Origin: Desulfovibrio gilichinskyi
GTDB lineage: Bacteria; Desulfobacterota; Desulfovibrionia; Desulfovibrionales; Desulfovibrionaceae
Direction: 5' to 3'
Assembly (NCBI RefSeq): GCF_900177375.1
Contig: NZ_FWZU01000003.1
Span: forward strand, 310,001-374,000
Length of the DNA: 64,000 nt
The position numbers were made by a program, and so were the translations under genes. The notes below the pieces were generated by a model. It saw only the letters and a program-made list of their open reading frames with translations. It searched no databases and was not told the origin of the DNA. This document shows, piece after piece, positions 54,707 to 63,202 of the stretch; position 1 is the stretch's first letter; each line of letters begins with the position of its first letter.

Positions 54707-55669
54707 ATGTTTCGCAAATTATTTTTTATCCTTCTGATTATTTTTGCTTTTCCTGTAATATGCAGTGCTAACCCAGTAAATATTAAAGCTTTACCTTTTA
54801 CTGCCCAAATCGATGAAACTGCATTTAATGTCAGCATTCTCATGGATAATGATACTGCTACAGGGTGGATTTTTAACACTGATGGTAAAAAGGCCACACA
54901 AATATTGCAATTCTCTTTTCCGCAAGGAGTTGTGGTAGATACAATTGCTTTTATTAATGGAGTGAATTTAAAAAATATTAAGGTGAGCAAGGTAAAGGAT
55001 ATACAGGTTTCTTTTGGAGGGGTTCACAGGCAGTCTGCAACCTTAAAAAATATTTCTAAAAGACAGGTTATTAAAGCTGTTGAATGCATAACCGAGAGCT
55101 TAGAGATTGAGGCCAAATCTGTTTACTCTGATGGTAAAAGCGATCAGGCAGGGATTTCCGAAATACAAATTAAATATCACATTCCGAATGCAAAAGAGAA
55201 ATCCAGTTTAATTATAAGTAGAAAAGAACTTGTAAAAGAGCCTAAGCTGACAGCCGAGCAGGAAAAAATTTTAGCGGAAAAAATAGAAAAATTAAATCAG
55301 GAAAGATTACTTCTTAGAGAAATGAAAAATTTCTTTGATAAGTTTTATTCAGCGTTTGTAACCATAAGCGAAGAATATCCTCGCATGTTTGTAGAGGAAG
55401 AGTTTATTCGTGAAAGTTCGTACTTTGAAAGTTTCCGATCAATGCTCGAAAAGCGTGGCGTGCTTGAAAAATATCAGAAAGCTATAGTTTCAACTTCCGG
55501 ACTCAGATTCAATATCAGAACGCATACTGCTGATGAAGTTGAGTTGTGGGTTAAAGGTTCTTATTCCGTAATCATTGATCTTAAGGATAATCAAGTTACT
55601 GAAAACTCACTTTATATTCTTAAAAAAGAATACGGAGAGTGGAAAGTTAAGAGCAAGATTGAATATTAA
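54707..55669 (+). CDS. secreted protein with N-terminal discoidin-like domain
   Basis: The 320-residue product has a signal peptide (about residues 1-20, ending 'ICSANP'). Residues 25-165 resemble an F5/8-type (discoidin-like, as in NADase glycan-binding) domain: 'FNVSILMDNDTATGWIF', 'ILQFSFPQGVVVDTIAFING', 'VKDIQVSFGGVHRQ', 'AGISEIQIKYHI'. A helical linker follows ('AEQEKILAEKIEKLNQERLL') and then a C-terminal alpha/beta domain of about 110 residues that I do not recognise. It probably binds a carbohydrate or surface ligand in the periplasm or outside. GGAG precedes the ATG. A perfect palindromic terminator follows. Confidence 0.68.
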   Translation: MFRKLFFILLIIFAFPVICSANPVNIKALPFTAQIDETAFNVSILMDNDTATGWIFNTDGKKATQILQFSFPQGVVVDTIAFINGVNLKNIKVSKVKDIQVSFGGVHRQSATLKNISKRQVIKAVECITESLEIEAKSVYSDGKSDQAGISEIQIKYHIPNAKEKSSLIISRKELVKEPKLTAEQEKILAEKIEKLNQERLLLREMKNFFDKFYSAFVTISEEYPRMFVEEEFIRESSYFESFRSMLEKRGVLEKYQKAIVSTSGLRFNIRTHTADEVELWVKGSYSVIIDLKDNQVTENSLYILKKEYGEWKVKSKIEY

Positions 55670-55683
55670 AATTTTCTATCTAT

Positions 55684-55723
55684 AAAAAAATCCTCCGCAG
55701 AAATTTCTGCGGAGGATTTTTTT
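55684..55723. terminator. perfect palindromic bidirectional terminator
   Basis: 55684-55703 and 55704-55723 are perfect complements, A-rich at one end and T-rich at the other, between the discoidin-like gene and convergent aspA. Confidence 0.92.
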
Positions 55724-55729
55724 ATAATT

Positions 55730-57148
55730 TTAGATTTCTGTCGGGTCTAAAGTTTGCGGATGAGCATAAATCATGCTTTCCGGCGAAAGAGCTTTCTCCA
55801 GTTCTTCTTTTGACATGTACCCTTTTTCAATAACAATATCGTAAACTGCTCGATTGGTATTAAGGGCTTCATTCGCAACTTCGGTAGATTTTTCATAGCC
55901 GATGTAAGGATTAAGCGCAGTAACCAGTCCTATGCTGTTTTCAACATATCCTCTGCAAATATCTTCATTGGCGGTAATTCCTGAAACACAGCGGTCTGCA
56001 AGAGTTCTGAATCCGCGTCTCATGATAGTCAGCGAGTTAAGCAGGCTGGCTGTAATGACAGGTTCCATAACATTAAGCTCTAATTGTCCGGCTTCAGCCG
56101 CCATAGTAATGGTTACGTCGCCGCCGATTACAGTGAATGCAATCTGGTTAACAACCTCAGGAATAATAGGGTTAACCTTACCGGGCATGATGGAAGACCC
56201 CGGAGCCATGCGTGGAAGATTGATTTCATTTAATCCGCAACGCGGTCCGGAAGAAAGAAGGCGTAGGTCGTTACATATCTTGGAAACTTTAACAGCAACA
56301 CGTTTAAGAACACCGGACAGCTGTACATATGCGCCGGTATCCTGAGTTGCCTCAATAAGATCGTGGGCTAGCACAAGTTTAAAACCGGTAAGTTCTTTAA
56401 GCTTAGCTGTAACTTTCTGGGCGTATTTCGGCGGTGCATTAAGACCTGTTCCGATAGCGGTTCCGCCCATATTGATCTCGCAGATCAGGCTCATTGCTTC
56501 GTGAACTCTTTCAATGTCCTCACCGATCATTACAGCATATGAGGTAAATTCTTGACCGAGTGTCATAGGCACTGCGTCTTGAAGCTGAGTTCTGCCCATT
56601 TTTAACACATGGGAGAATTCTTCACCTTTAGCAGCAAAACTTGCCCTCAGATATTCCATGGATTCCATAAGGAGTTCCATTTTACCAAGCAGAGCAATGC
56701 GTAGACATGTCGGGTAAACATCATTTGTGGACTGTGCCATATTTACATGAATATTCGGGTGGAGGTTATCGTATTCTCCTCTTTTATATCCCAAAAATTC
56801 TAAGCCGATATTTGCAATAACTTCATTGGCGTTCATATTTGTGGAAGTTCCGGCTCCGCCTTGAATAATATCAACGATGAACTGCTCATGGTATTTGCCG
56901 TTGAGCAATTCATCACATGCAAAGACTATGGCTTTTGTTTTGTCATCGTCCAGTTTGCCGAGTTCATTATTTGTTATCGCTGCTGCTTTTTTAATGTGTG
57001 CAAGAGAGTTAACAATATGAGGGTAATGTGAAATAGGAATGCCGGTTATTCTAAAGTTTTCAGCGGCTCTTAATGTCTGTATTCCATAGAAGGCATCATC
57101 AGGAACATCCATTGAGCCTATGCAGTCATGTTCTATACGCGAGTTCAT
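55730..57148 (-). CDS. aspA: aspartate ammonia-lyase
   Basis: The enzyme converts L-aspartate to fumarate and ammonia. ATG 57148 is chosen because AGGAG lies eight bases upstream on the minus strand; an extension back to 57187 has no ribosome-binding site. The protein is then 472 residues, the usual size. Family motifs are 'GGAGTSTNMNANEV', 'NDVYPTCLRIA', 'GTAIGTGLNAP' and the catalytic-loop signature 'GSSIMPGKVNP'. Its position after a bidirectional terminator makes it a single-gene unit. Confidence 0.95.
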   Translation of the reverse strand: MNSRIEHDCIGSMDVPDDAFYGIQTLRAAENFRITGIPISHYPHIVNSLAHIKKAAAITNNELGKLDDDKTKAIVFACDELLNGKYHEQFIVDIIQGGAGTSTNMNANEVIANIGLEFLGYKRGEYDNLHPNIHVNMAQSTNDVYPTCLRIALLGKMELLMESMEYLRASFAAKGEEFSHVLKMGRTQLQDAVPMTLGQEFTSYAVMIGEDIERVHEAMSLICEINMGGTAIGTGLNAPPKYAQKVTAKLKELTGFKLVLAHDLIEATQDTGAYVQLSGVLKRVAVKVSKICNDLRLLSSGPRCGLNEINLPRMAPGSSIMPGKVNPIIPEVVNQIAFTVIGGDVTITMAAEAGQLELNVMEPVITASLLNSLTIMRRGFRTLADRCVSGITANEDICRGYVENSIGLVTALNPYIGYEKSTEVANEALNTNRAVYDIVIEKGYMSKEELEKALSPESMIYAHPQTLDPTEI

Positions 57149-57373
57149 TTTTTTTCTCCTGAAAATAGTAAATAAAAATATATACAAAAAATCATCAAGT
57201 TCAGTGACTCCATATTAATCCCTTTTTTCTTTTTAGCATAAAAGGATCAAGGGGCAATATAACTTTTCAACGTTAGGTTAAAGTTGAGACTTCAAACAGT
57301 CTGTAATTTTTAGAGCAACAGTTTCAGCCTATTCTTCGATAAATTATTGTAAGAGTTTATTGTAGATTGTTTT

Positions 57374-58270
57374 TTAAGAGATACCTTTGGTTTGTTTTCT
57401 ATGTTTATATACGCTGTCAAAAATGTAGATTGCAATTCCGATCCAGATAAAACAAAAAGTTACCAGACGAGTCTGGTTGAAGGGCTCATCATACATAAAT
57501 ATTCCGAGCAAAAGCATTAAAGTCGGAGAAATATATTGAAACATTCCGAGTGTCATCAATTTTAAGTTTCTTGCCCCGATAGCAAAGCAGATAAGCGGAA
57601 GTGATGTCACCACTCCGGCTCCCAAGAGGAGGATGTCTGCCTCCATACCGAATTTGCCTATGCCTATAGTGCCTTGGAATACCCGCCATAATAAATAGCC
57701 TCCGGCAATTGGAGTCAGTACGGCCGTTTCAACAAATAATCCCGGCAGTGATTCAACCTTCATAACTTTTCTGACAAGACCGTAAAGTCCGAAACTTATG
57801 GCCAGGGTGATTGCTATATAGGGGAATTTACCAAGATCTATGACTGAGTACATAACTCCGGCAAAAGCACAGGCGATTGCAGCTCCTTGCATTTTATTCA
57901 ATTTGTCATTCATGAATATGAAGCCGAGCAGTACATTCACAAGAGGGTTTATGTAATACCCCAGACTGGCCTCAACAACATGGTTGTTGTTGATAGACCA
58001 TATGAAAACATACCAATTGATTCCGATTAAAGAGCTGCTGGCAATAAGGAGGTATTTACCTTTTTTGTCCCGCACGGCTGTAATTACTTCCATCCATTTC
58101 TTTTTTGCGGAAATAACAACTGTTAAAAATAAAAAAGACCAGACTATCCGGTGGCAAAGAATTTCAAGGGGAGGAATTCCCGTTAAAGTTTTCCAGTAGA
58201 TAGGCAGCATCCCCCACATAATAAATGCGGATGCTGCATAAATCAGCCCCTTACGGGTGTTGTTGATCAT
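57374..58270 (-). CDS. rarD: RarD-type EamA-family transporter
   Basis: The 298-residue protein has about ten hydrophobic helices in two repeats, 'RKGLIYAASAFIMWGMLPIYWK' type start, and 'GINWYVFIWSINNNHVVEASLGYYINPLVNVLLG', which is the RarD signature region. RarD was linked to chloramphenicol resistance in Pseudomonas; the natural substrate is not known. The start has only a weak ribosome-binding site. No gene adjoins on the same strand within a short distance. Confidence 0.9.
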   Translation of the reverse strand: MINNTRKGLIYAASAFIMWGMLPIYWKTLTGIPPLEILCHRIVWSFLFLTVVISAKKKWMEVITAVRDKKGKYLLIASSSLIGINWYVFIWSINNNHVVEASLGYYINPLVNVLLGFIFMNDKLNKMQGAAIACAFAGVMYSVIDLGKFPYIAITLAISFGLYGLVRKVMKVESLPGLFVETAVLTPIAGGYLLWRVFQGTIGIGKFGMEADILLLGAGVVTSLPLICFAIGARNLKLMTLGMFQYISPTLMLLLGIFMYDEPFNQTRLVTFCFIWIGIAIYIFDSVYKHRKQTKGIS

Positions 58271-58385
58271 TGTGTTTAATCCGTAATTATCGCGGAGTGT
58301 TAAGGTGGAATGTAAATTTATGAAATATATGTATAAATTGGATTCAGAGGTATTTCATTTCAGTGCTATGTCGCTTTGGTTATCA

Positions 58386-59411
58386 TTAATCAAAAAGTGA
58401 AGGAAAATCAGCAAAAGAATAGCCGAGATTAAACATTAGGCGAGAGTCATCCTGTTTTTTTCCCGGAACTGGATCGTTGGTCCAGTCATAGTTATATTGA
58501 AATGCTCCGAAAAAGCGTTTTACAATTGGAAACATTATTCCAGACTGAGACTGCCAGATCCAGTGTTTAGAATTCTCCAAACTGATAAATCCCATTTGAT
58601 TATGGAATAAATTAAGGTGGTCGGTGAATACCCACCAGTTGAAATTAATGCCCCATTTCCCGGCTAAATAGTCTTTACTGTCATTGGTGGAGTAATCTTC
58701 CCATACATACGCGGGGCCTGCTTCAACTGACAGAGCAAGCTCCTTGCTATCAAAAAATTGATACCCAAGTCCTGTGCCAACCAGTGAACGCAGTTTAAGA
58801 TCTTGAAATTGATCTTGTTGTATTTGTCCAGAACCGGTGACAAATATTTTTTTATCTAAAAAACGATTGTAATCGGCAGACAGAAGCCAATTGTAGTCTG
58901 ATCGTTGCCCCTTTGATGATGCCCAGTAATGGTTACCTCTTGTCTTCCAGCGATTGTTCCCTGTTGTATATGCCAGATCAAACGATGCTCCAATGCTTTC
59001 CTTACGCGTATTTCCTGAAGCTTTGTTCACGCCTGCTCTTATACCACCTTTAAAAGTATAATCTTTGGGGATGGAATTAATAGCTGCTACTTCACTGGTT
59101 TTTATATCTTTATTGTGTCCAATTGTTCGAGATAATTCAGCTTTTGTTGATGAAGCTGTTTCTATTTTTTGATCAGGCTTAATATAGATTTTCATTTTAT
59201 GATCAGAATCAAGAGCCAGTACTTGGCCCCAATCTATCACAATTTCTCCGGCATAAGTCGTAGTGAGTTTAAGTTTGCCGTTAGTCATCACATCAATTTT
59301 TCCAGTTAACTTGTCCCCGTTTAAGAGGTGAATTGTATCAGCACGTGCTGATGGTGTTGACGCAATGATCATAAAAAAAATAAATGTAATAATTTTAATT
59401 CTAAAAAACAT
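58386..59411 (-). CDS. DUF481 outer-membrane beta-barrel-like protein
   Basis: The start at 59411 has AGGAGAG upstream on the minus strand; an extension to 59438 is possible but less likely. The 341-residue protein has a signal peptide (about residues 3-23, 'STPSARADTI'), a small N-terminal domain 'IHLLNGDKLTGKIDVMTNGK' with the DG-like beta pattern, and a DUF481 region from about residue 120 ('KGGIRAGVNKASGNTRKESI'). Alternating hydrophobic/aromatic strands ending in Phe and Asp at the C-terminus are typical of an outer-membrane barrel. Function unknown; possibly a pore or salt-induced protein of the YdiY type. Confidence 0.82.
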   Translation of the reverse strand: MFFRIKIITFIFFMIIASTPSARADTIHLLNGDKLTGKIDVMTNGKLKLTTTYAGEIVIDWGQVLALDSDHKMKIYIKPDQKIETASSTKAELSRTIGHNKDIKTSEVAAINSIPKDYTFKGGIRAGVNKASGNTRKESIGASFDLAYTTGNNRWKTRGNHYWASSKGQRSDYNWLLSADYNRFLDKKIFVTGSGQIQQDQFQDLKLRSLVGTGLGYQFFDSKELALSVEAGPAYVWEDYSTNDSKDYLAGKWGINFNWWVFTDHLNLFHNQMGFISLENSKHWIWQSQSGIMFPIVKRFFGAFQYNYDWTNDPVPGKKQDDSRLMFNLGYSFADFPSLFD

Positions 59412-59562
59412 CAGCTCTCCTAATAAATACAAGGGCAATCTGCCTGCTGGGGAATTGTTGAGGGGGCCAGCGTGAGGTAGGCAGCAACTTTTATAGCTAT
59501 TTTCACCAAATTTATGTTGGCTTAAAAAAAGGTAACAGATGGTTTTTAGAATATAAACTGAA

Positions 59563-60795
59563 TTATTCGTTTAAATTGGTGCTGATATCAATGCAGAGTA
59601 CCGGGCTGTTAACACTGCAATTCAGCTTTGTTGAAATTGTTATACAGGTGTTTCCGGAGGCAAGAGAAATATACGGGGTTGTGGTATGCCATTTCTCACC
59701 GGATTTGATGGTCAGATAGTACTCTTTAAGAGAGTGGTCCGCTCCTTTGGGGGCTGGCTGATAAATGAGTCTGCGGTTTTCCTTTAATCTGAATGGATTG
59801 CAAACTGTCTGTGAAAGCTGTTTCCCGTTTTCGTCTAAAATATAGGCACATTCGATTGAGCTGTTCTCATCAATAAACGAAGATAAAACTGTATCTGGAT
59901 TATCGTCAGGGGCTAACGAAATGAGTGTCTTCAGTCCTTTTGCTAATTTTTTATAAGAATTTTCAAGCCTTTTTTTTACGGCAAGTCTTTCCATAGTGTG
60001 AATTTTAAATCTTGAGGACAGTGCTTTAATCGGAGCAGTGTGGTCATTTTGCACATTTTCAGCGCACATCGGCTTACCGAAGTAATATCCCTGAAAAACA
60101 TCAATACCCATTTGCATAAGTGTCAGTGCTTCCTGGGTAGTCTCAACCCCTTCCGCAAGCGGAAGAGTTCCTGTCCTTTCTGCAAGATTTATAAGAGATC
60201 TGGTGACTTCAAGATTGTGAAATTTTGAATCGATATCTTTAATCAGCGAACGGTCAATTTTGATGATATCCGGTTTGAGTGCAGGTATTCTGTCAAGATT
60301 TGAATGCCCGGTGCCGATATCATCAAGAGCAATAAGAAAGCCGATTTTGCGGCAATTTTCAGTGAATTTGTAGAGAACATCTTCACTGCCTGCTTTTGAT
60401 TCAATTATTTCTATAACTACATTGCTTGCCGGGATATCGAATTTTTTAATCATTTCCCCGGTAGTGCCCAAAGACTGAGTGTTTTTAGCAAGCACAGCAG
60501 CATCAATATTTACAGAAAGAATGAGTGAACGATTTTTTTTTGAAATGGGGGCGAAGGTCTTGAAGGCATTCCATCTGCAGGCTCTATCGAGCTTTGTAAG
60601 CGTCGCGACATCCTCACACATTGCAAACAGATCTAACGGTGAGATTACATGCTCAGTATAAGGGTTGATCCCTCGCGTCAAAGCTTCATACCCCAGCACG
60701 GATTTTCTGCTCATGGAAATGATTGGCTGAAACATCGTTGCCAAGCAATTTCTCTCGATGATTTCATGAATTGATAGTGTTGGTGTATTAAGCAT
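59563..60795 (-). CDS. EAL-domain protein with unassigned C-terminal domain
   Basis: The 410-residue protein has an EAL phosphodiesterase domain (about residues 12-240): 'YEALTRG' (EAL motif), 'NVVIEIIESKAG', 'ALDDIGTGHSNLDRI', 'DIIKIDRSLIKDI', 'AEGVET' and 'QGYYFGKPM'. These provide the metal ligands and a catalytic Lys-Glu pair, so hydrolysis of c-di-GMP is likely. No GGDEF is present. The C-terminal 150 residues ('AYILDENGKQLSQTV') resemble a small sensor domain. The ATG at 60795 has no ribosome-binding site and lies in the T-run of the upstream terminator; ATG at residue 20 is an alternative. Confidence 0.82.
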   Translation of the reverse strand: MLNTPTLSIHEIIERNCLATMFQPIISMSRKSVLGYEALTRGINPYTEHVISPLDLFAMCEDVATLTKLDRACRWNAFKTFAPISKKNRSLILSVNIDAAVLAKNTQSLGTTGEMIKKFDIPASNVVIEIIESKAGSEDVLYKFTENCRKIGFLIALDDIGTGHSNLDRIPALKPDIIKIDRSLIKDIDSKFHNLEVTRSLINLAERTGTLPLAEGVETTQEALTLMQMGIDVFQGYYFGKPMCAENVQNDHTAPIKALSSRFKIHTMERLAVKKRLENSYKKLAKGLKTLISLAPDDNPDTVLSSFIDENSSIECAYILDENGKQLSQTVCNPFRLKENRRLIYQPAPKGADHSLKEYYLTIKSGEKWHTTTPYISLASGNTCITISTKLNCSVNSPVLCIDISTNLNE

Positions 60796-60814
60796 TTTTT
60801 AAAATAAAATTAAA

Positions 60815-60852
60815 AACCGGTCGAAAGGGAGTGGAAGACCATTCGACCGGTT
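60815..60852 (-). terminator. terminator of the glnB-amtB transcript
   Basis: On the minus strand AACCGGTCGAA (60852-60842) pairs with TTCGACCGGTT (60825-60815) and is followed by TTTAATTTTATTTT. It lies 20 bases before the EAL start codon. Confidence 0.75.
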
Positions 60853-60892
60853 GGGTGGACCCGATGTGGGTGGTCATCGGGGCTGTTTATAA

Positions 60893-60918
60893 CGGGCTTT
60901 CCATTGCTGGAAAGCCCG
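60893..60918 (-). terminator. second hairpin after glnB
   Basis: CGGGCTTTCC/GGAAAGCCCG arms with a six-base loop; the following minus-strand sequence is not T-rich, so it may only protect the 3' end. Confidence 0.45.
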
Positions 60919-60936
60919 GTCAGCGTTTACATAATT

Positions 60937-61266
60937 TTAAAGAGTTTCTTCACCGGTTCTGATTCTGATAGTTCTTGGAAGGTCTTGAACGAAGATAACT
61001 CCGTCGCCTTCTTTACCTGTCTGGGCACCGGCTTTAATGGCTTCAATGGCACTCTCAACTTTTTCTTCGGCAAGTCCAAGTTCAATGCGTACTTTTTTAA
61101 GAAGATTTACTTCCATAATAACACCGCGGTAAGTCTCAGTGAATCCAGCCTGTCTACCTGAACCAAGAATGTTGGTTACGGACATGGTATAGATTCCTTT
61201 GGCATAGAGAGCCTGTTTAATCGGAGTCAGACACTCTGGACGAATATATGCAATAATAAGTTTCAT
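60937..61266 (-). CDS. P-II family nitrogen regulator
   Basis: The start at ATG 61266 gives the canonical beginning 'MKLIIAYIRPECL' with AGAGGA nine bases upstream; an ATG at 61275 is too close to that site. The 109-residue protein is a P-II (GlnB/GlnK) trimer subunit: T-loop 'GSGRQAGFTETYRGVIMEVNLL' region, B-loop 'TGKEGDGVIFVQDL' and C-loop end 'RIRTGEE'. At the position of Tyr51, which GlnD uridylylates in enterics, this protein has Met, so control is probably by ATP/ADP/2-oxoglutarate binding only. It lies 28 bases downstream of amtB and would bind that transporter. Confidence 0.93.
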   Translation of the reverse strand: MKLIIAYIRPECLTPIKQALYAKGIYTMSVTNILGSGRQAGFTETYRGVIMEVNLLKKVRIELGLAEEKVESAIEAIKAGAQTGKEGDGVIFVQDLPRTIRIRTGEETL

Positions 61267-61294
61267 TTGTTTCATTCCTCTTTCTATTGTGTGA

Positions 61295-62665
61295 CTATTC
61301 GTTAGAGAAGACCTGGAAGCCGCTGTAAGACTCCATTCCGTGTTCGGATATATCAAGGCCTTTCATTTCTTCTTCTTTTGTTACTCTGATTCCGATGAAT
61401 GCTTTAGCGAGCAGGAAGGTAATAAGACCTGCGCCGAATGCCCATACGAAGACTGTTGCAACACCTATGATCTGAGTAGTCAGGATCGAGAAACCTCCGC
61501 CGTAGAATAATCCGCCTACACCGTCGTGAAGTTCAGGAACTGTGAACAATCCACAAGCTAATGTTCCCCATGCTCCGCAGACACCGTGTACGGAAACAGC
61601 ACCGACTGGATCATCAATTCTTAATATTTTATCAATTAGTTCGATTGAGAGTACTACAAGAACACCTGCGATCAGGCCGATTATGATTGAACCGGCAGGG
61701 GAAACTGTTGCACAGCCTGCGGTAATACCTACGAGACCAGCAAGTGCTCCGTTACAAGTCATCGAAATATCAGGTTTACCGTATTTGATCCAAGATGTTA
61801 TCATTGCACCGAGCAGACCTGCACAACCGGAGAGGCTTGTTACTACTGCGATGAGGCCGATTGAACCGTCAGCGGTTGTTGTTGAACCGGGGTTGAATCC
61901 GAACCAACCGAACCAGAGAATGAATACACCAAGAGATGCTAATGGAATGTTGTGGCCCGGAATAGCTTTTGCTTTTCCGTCAGCAGTGTATTTCCCAATG
62001 CGTGGTCCTACTACGATAGCTCCTGCAAGAGCAACCCATCCACCTACGGAGTGAACAACTGTTGAGCCTGCAAAGTCCATGAATCCGAGGCCTTCAAGCC
62101 ATCCTGCGCCGGAGTCTCCGAGCCAGAGGCTGCCCCATGCCCAGTGACCTGAAATAGGGTAGATAATCCCTGTTACTATCATAGTAACAAAGAAGTAGCT
62201 GCTGAATTTTGTGCGTTCGGCAATACCACCGGAAACAATTGTAGCTGCTGTTGCGGCAAAAACAGACTGGAAGAACCAGAAGGTCAGTGTCCACTGTGCG
62301 TCAGGGCTGGTCAGACCTACTCCTGCCAGACTGAATCCTGAGGTTCCTATAAAACCTGCAGCATCAATTCCGAACATGAGTCCGAAACCGAAAAGGAAAA
62401 AGATAATTGAACCTGCAGCAAAGTCGAGAAAGTTTTTCATTAGGATGTTACCGGCGCTTTTAGCTCTGGTGAATCCTGCTTCAACACATGCAAAGCCTGC
62501 CTGCATAAACATAACGAGTATGGCGGCAACAAGGGTCCATAAAATGTTAGCGTGGGTCTGAGTAAGATATTCTTCCCCAGCAAAAGCCGCGGTTGGCGCG
62601 GCCAGCATCAGCACAGCGAGAATGGTCGAAATTTTCCGGCCTATTGATGGAAATTTGGAAATCAT
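61295..62665 (-). CDS. amtB: ammonium transporter AmtB
   Basis: ATG 62665 is preceded by GGAGGAGG. The 456-residue protein has a cleavable signal peptide ('LAVLMLAAPTAAFAGEEYL') and eleven transmembrane helices of the Amt/Rh fold, with 'GFACVEAGFTRAKSAGNILMK', 'DFAGSTVVHSVGGWVALAGA' and 'SVHGVCGAWGTLACGLF' carrying the pore-histidine regions. It imports ammonium under nitrogen limitation. It is the first gene of the amtB-glnB operon, with a sigma-54 promoter upstream. The C-terminal tail reaches into the P-II gene region with the usual acidic end. Confidence 0.96.
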   Translation of the reverse strand: MISKFPSIGRKISTILAVLMLAAPTAAFAGEEYLTQTHANILWTLVAAILVMFMQAGFACVEAGFTRAKSAGNILMKNFLDFAAGSIIFFLFGFGLMFGIDAAGFIGTSGFSLAGVGLTSPDAQWTLTFWFFQSVFAATAATIVSGGIAERTKFSSYFFVTMIVTGIIYPISGHWAWGSLWLGDSGAGWLEGLGFMDFAGSTVVHSVGGWVALAGAIVVGPRIGKYTADGKAKAIPGHNIPLASLGVFILWFGWFGFNPGSTTTADGSIGLIAVVTSLSGCAGLLGAMITSWIKYGKPDISMTCNGALAGLVGITAGCATVSPAGSIIIGLIAGVLVVLSIELIDKILRIDDPVGAVSVHGVCGAWGTLACGLFTVPELHDGVGGLFYGGGFSILTTQIIGVATVFVWAFGAGLITFLLAKAFIGIRVTKEEEMKGLDISEHGMESYSGFQVFSNE

Positions 62666-62961
62666 AAAGTCCTCCTCCAGGGTGTAAATTGCTTTAAGGA
62701 TGCAGCTATCTAAGCATCTACCGTGCCAAGTATTCAACTTATTAATATAATTGAGTTTATTTAAAAGAGGGTGTTTTTTTCTATTACAAATCTGTATTAA
62801 TATACTTTTTTGTGTACTTTTATGTCCTACTAATTAACAAAAAAGTAATTATTTTGTTGTATGCGTTTTGCCAGACGCTCGAAATTAACAATAATCGAGT
62901 ATTATATATGATAGGAAAAAAATAAATAAAGTTGTTGACTCTTTTTGGTGAGAATGGTTAC
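62666..62961. other. divergent regulatory region between amtB and the aromatic leader
   Basis: These 296 bases hold the amtB sigma-54 promoter (62712-62729) and, toward 62961, the promoter region of the aromatic operon. AT-rich stretches around 62900-62912 could be a -10 (TATTAT or TATGAT), but no convincing -35 pairs with it. Confidence 0.5.
62712..62729 (-). promoter_or_regulatory. sigma-54 (-24/-12) promoter of amtB-glnB
   Basis: On the minus strand TTGGCACGGTAGATGCTT matches the TGGCACG-N4-TTGC consensus with GG and GC exactly 12 bases apart and one change at -12. It lies 47-64 bases before the amtB start. Activation by an NtrC-type protein is expected from this class. Confidence 0.82.
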
Positions 62962-63069
62962 GTGTTTCCTATGCAAACTTTCAACACCCTGGGCGCTAGC
63001 CATTCATTTTTTTATTACTTTTACTTTTGGTGCACCCACGCTTGTGGTCGGGTGGAGGTTTGCTCGTAA
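62962..63069 (+). CDS. aromatic amino-acid leader peptide
   Basis: A 35-codon frame starts at GTG 62962 with GGTGAG nine bases upstream (ATG 62971 is an alternative start, giving 32 codons). It contains the run FFYYFYFW at codons encoded by 63007-63030, so all three aromatic amino acids occur consecutively. This is the hallmark of a transcription-attenuation leader that senses charged tRNA-Phe, -Tyr and -Trp. The terminator at 63105-63143 follows. Sequence 63051-63063 can pair with 63085-63099 as an alternative structure. Confidence 0.75.
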   Translation: MFPMQTFNTLGASHSFFYYFYFWCTHACGRVEVCS

Positions 63070-63143
63070 GTAATAAAAAGTCTTAGCAAACTACCTCTAC
63101 TAAAGGGCCGCAGGCGATAACTCGCCGGCGGCCCTTTTTTTTT
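63051..63143 (+). promoter_or_regulatory. attenuator of the aromatic operon
   Basis: GTGGAGGTTTGCT (63052-63064) can pair with AGCAAACTACCTCTAC (63084-63099), and GGGCCGC.GGCGA (63105-63117) pairs with TCGCC.GCGGCCC (63122-63134) to form a terminator followed by nine T residues. Stalling at the aromatic codons would favour the first pairing and readthrough (established attenuation logic, applied here by inference). Confidence 0.7.
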
Positions 63144-63202
63144 AACTGAGGTCGCCAAAGGAAAGCGGTTCTGAAGTAAGGTTAAACAACCGGAGAACTA
63201 AA

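Noticed and set aside
61542-62054. 170-codon plus-strand frame opposite amtB
   Set aside because: Proline/threonine-rich composition typical of antisense to a membrane protein; no ribosome-binding site.
62935-62963. TTGACT at 62935 as the -35 of a promoter with a leaderless aromatic leader peptide
   Set aside because: The matching -10 position (TTACGT) is poor and a ribosome-binding site for the leader lies within it.
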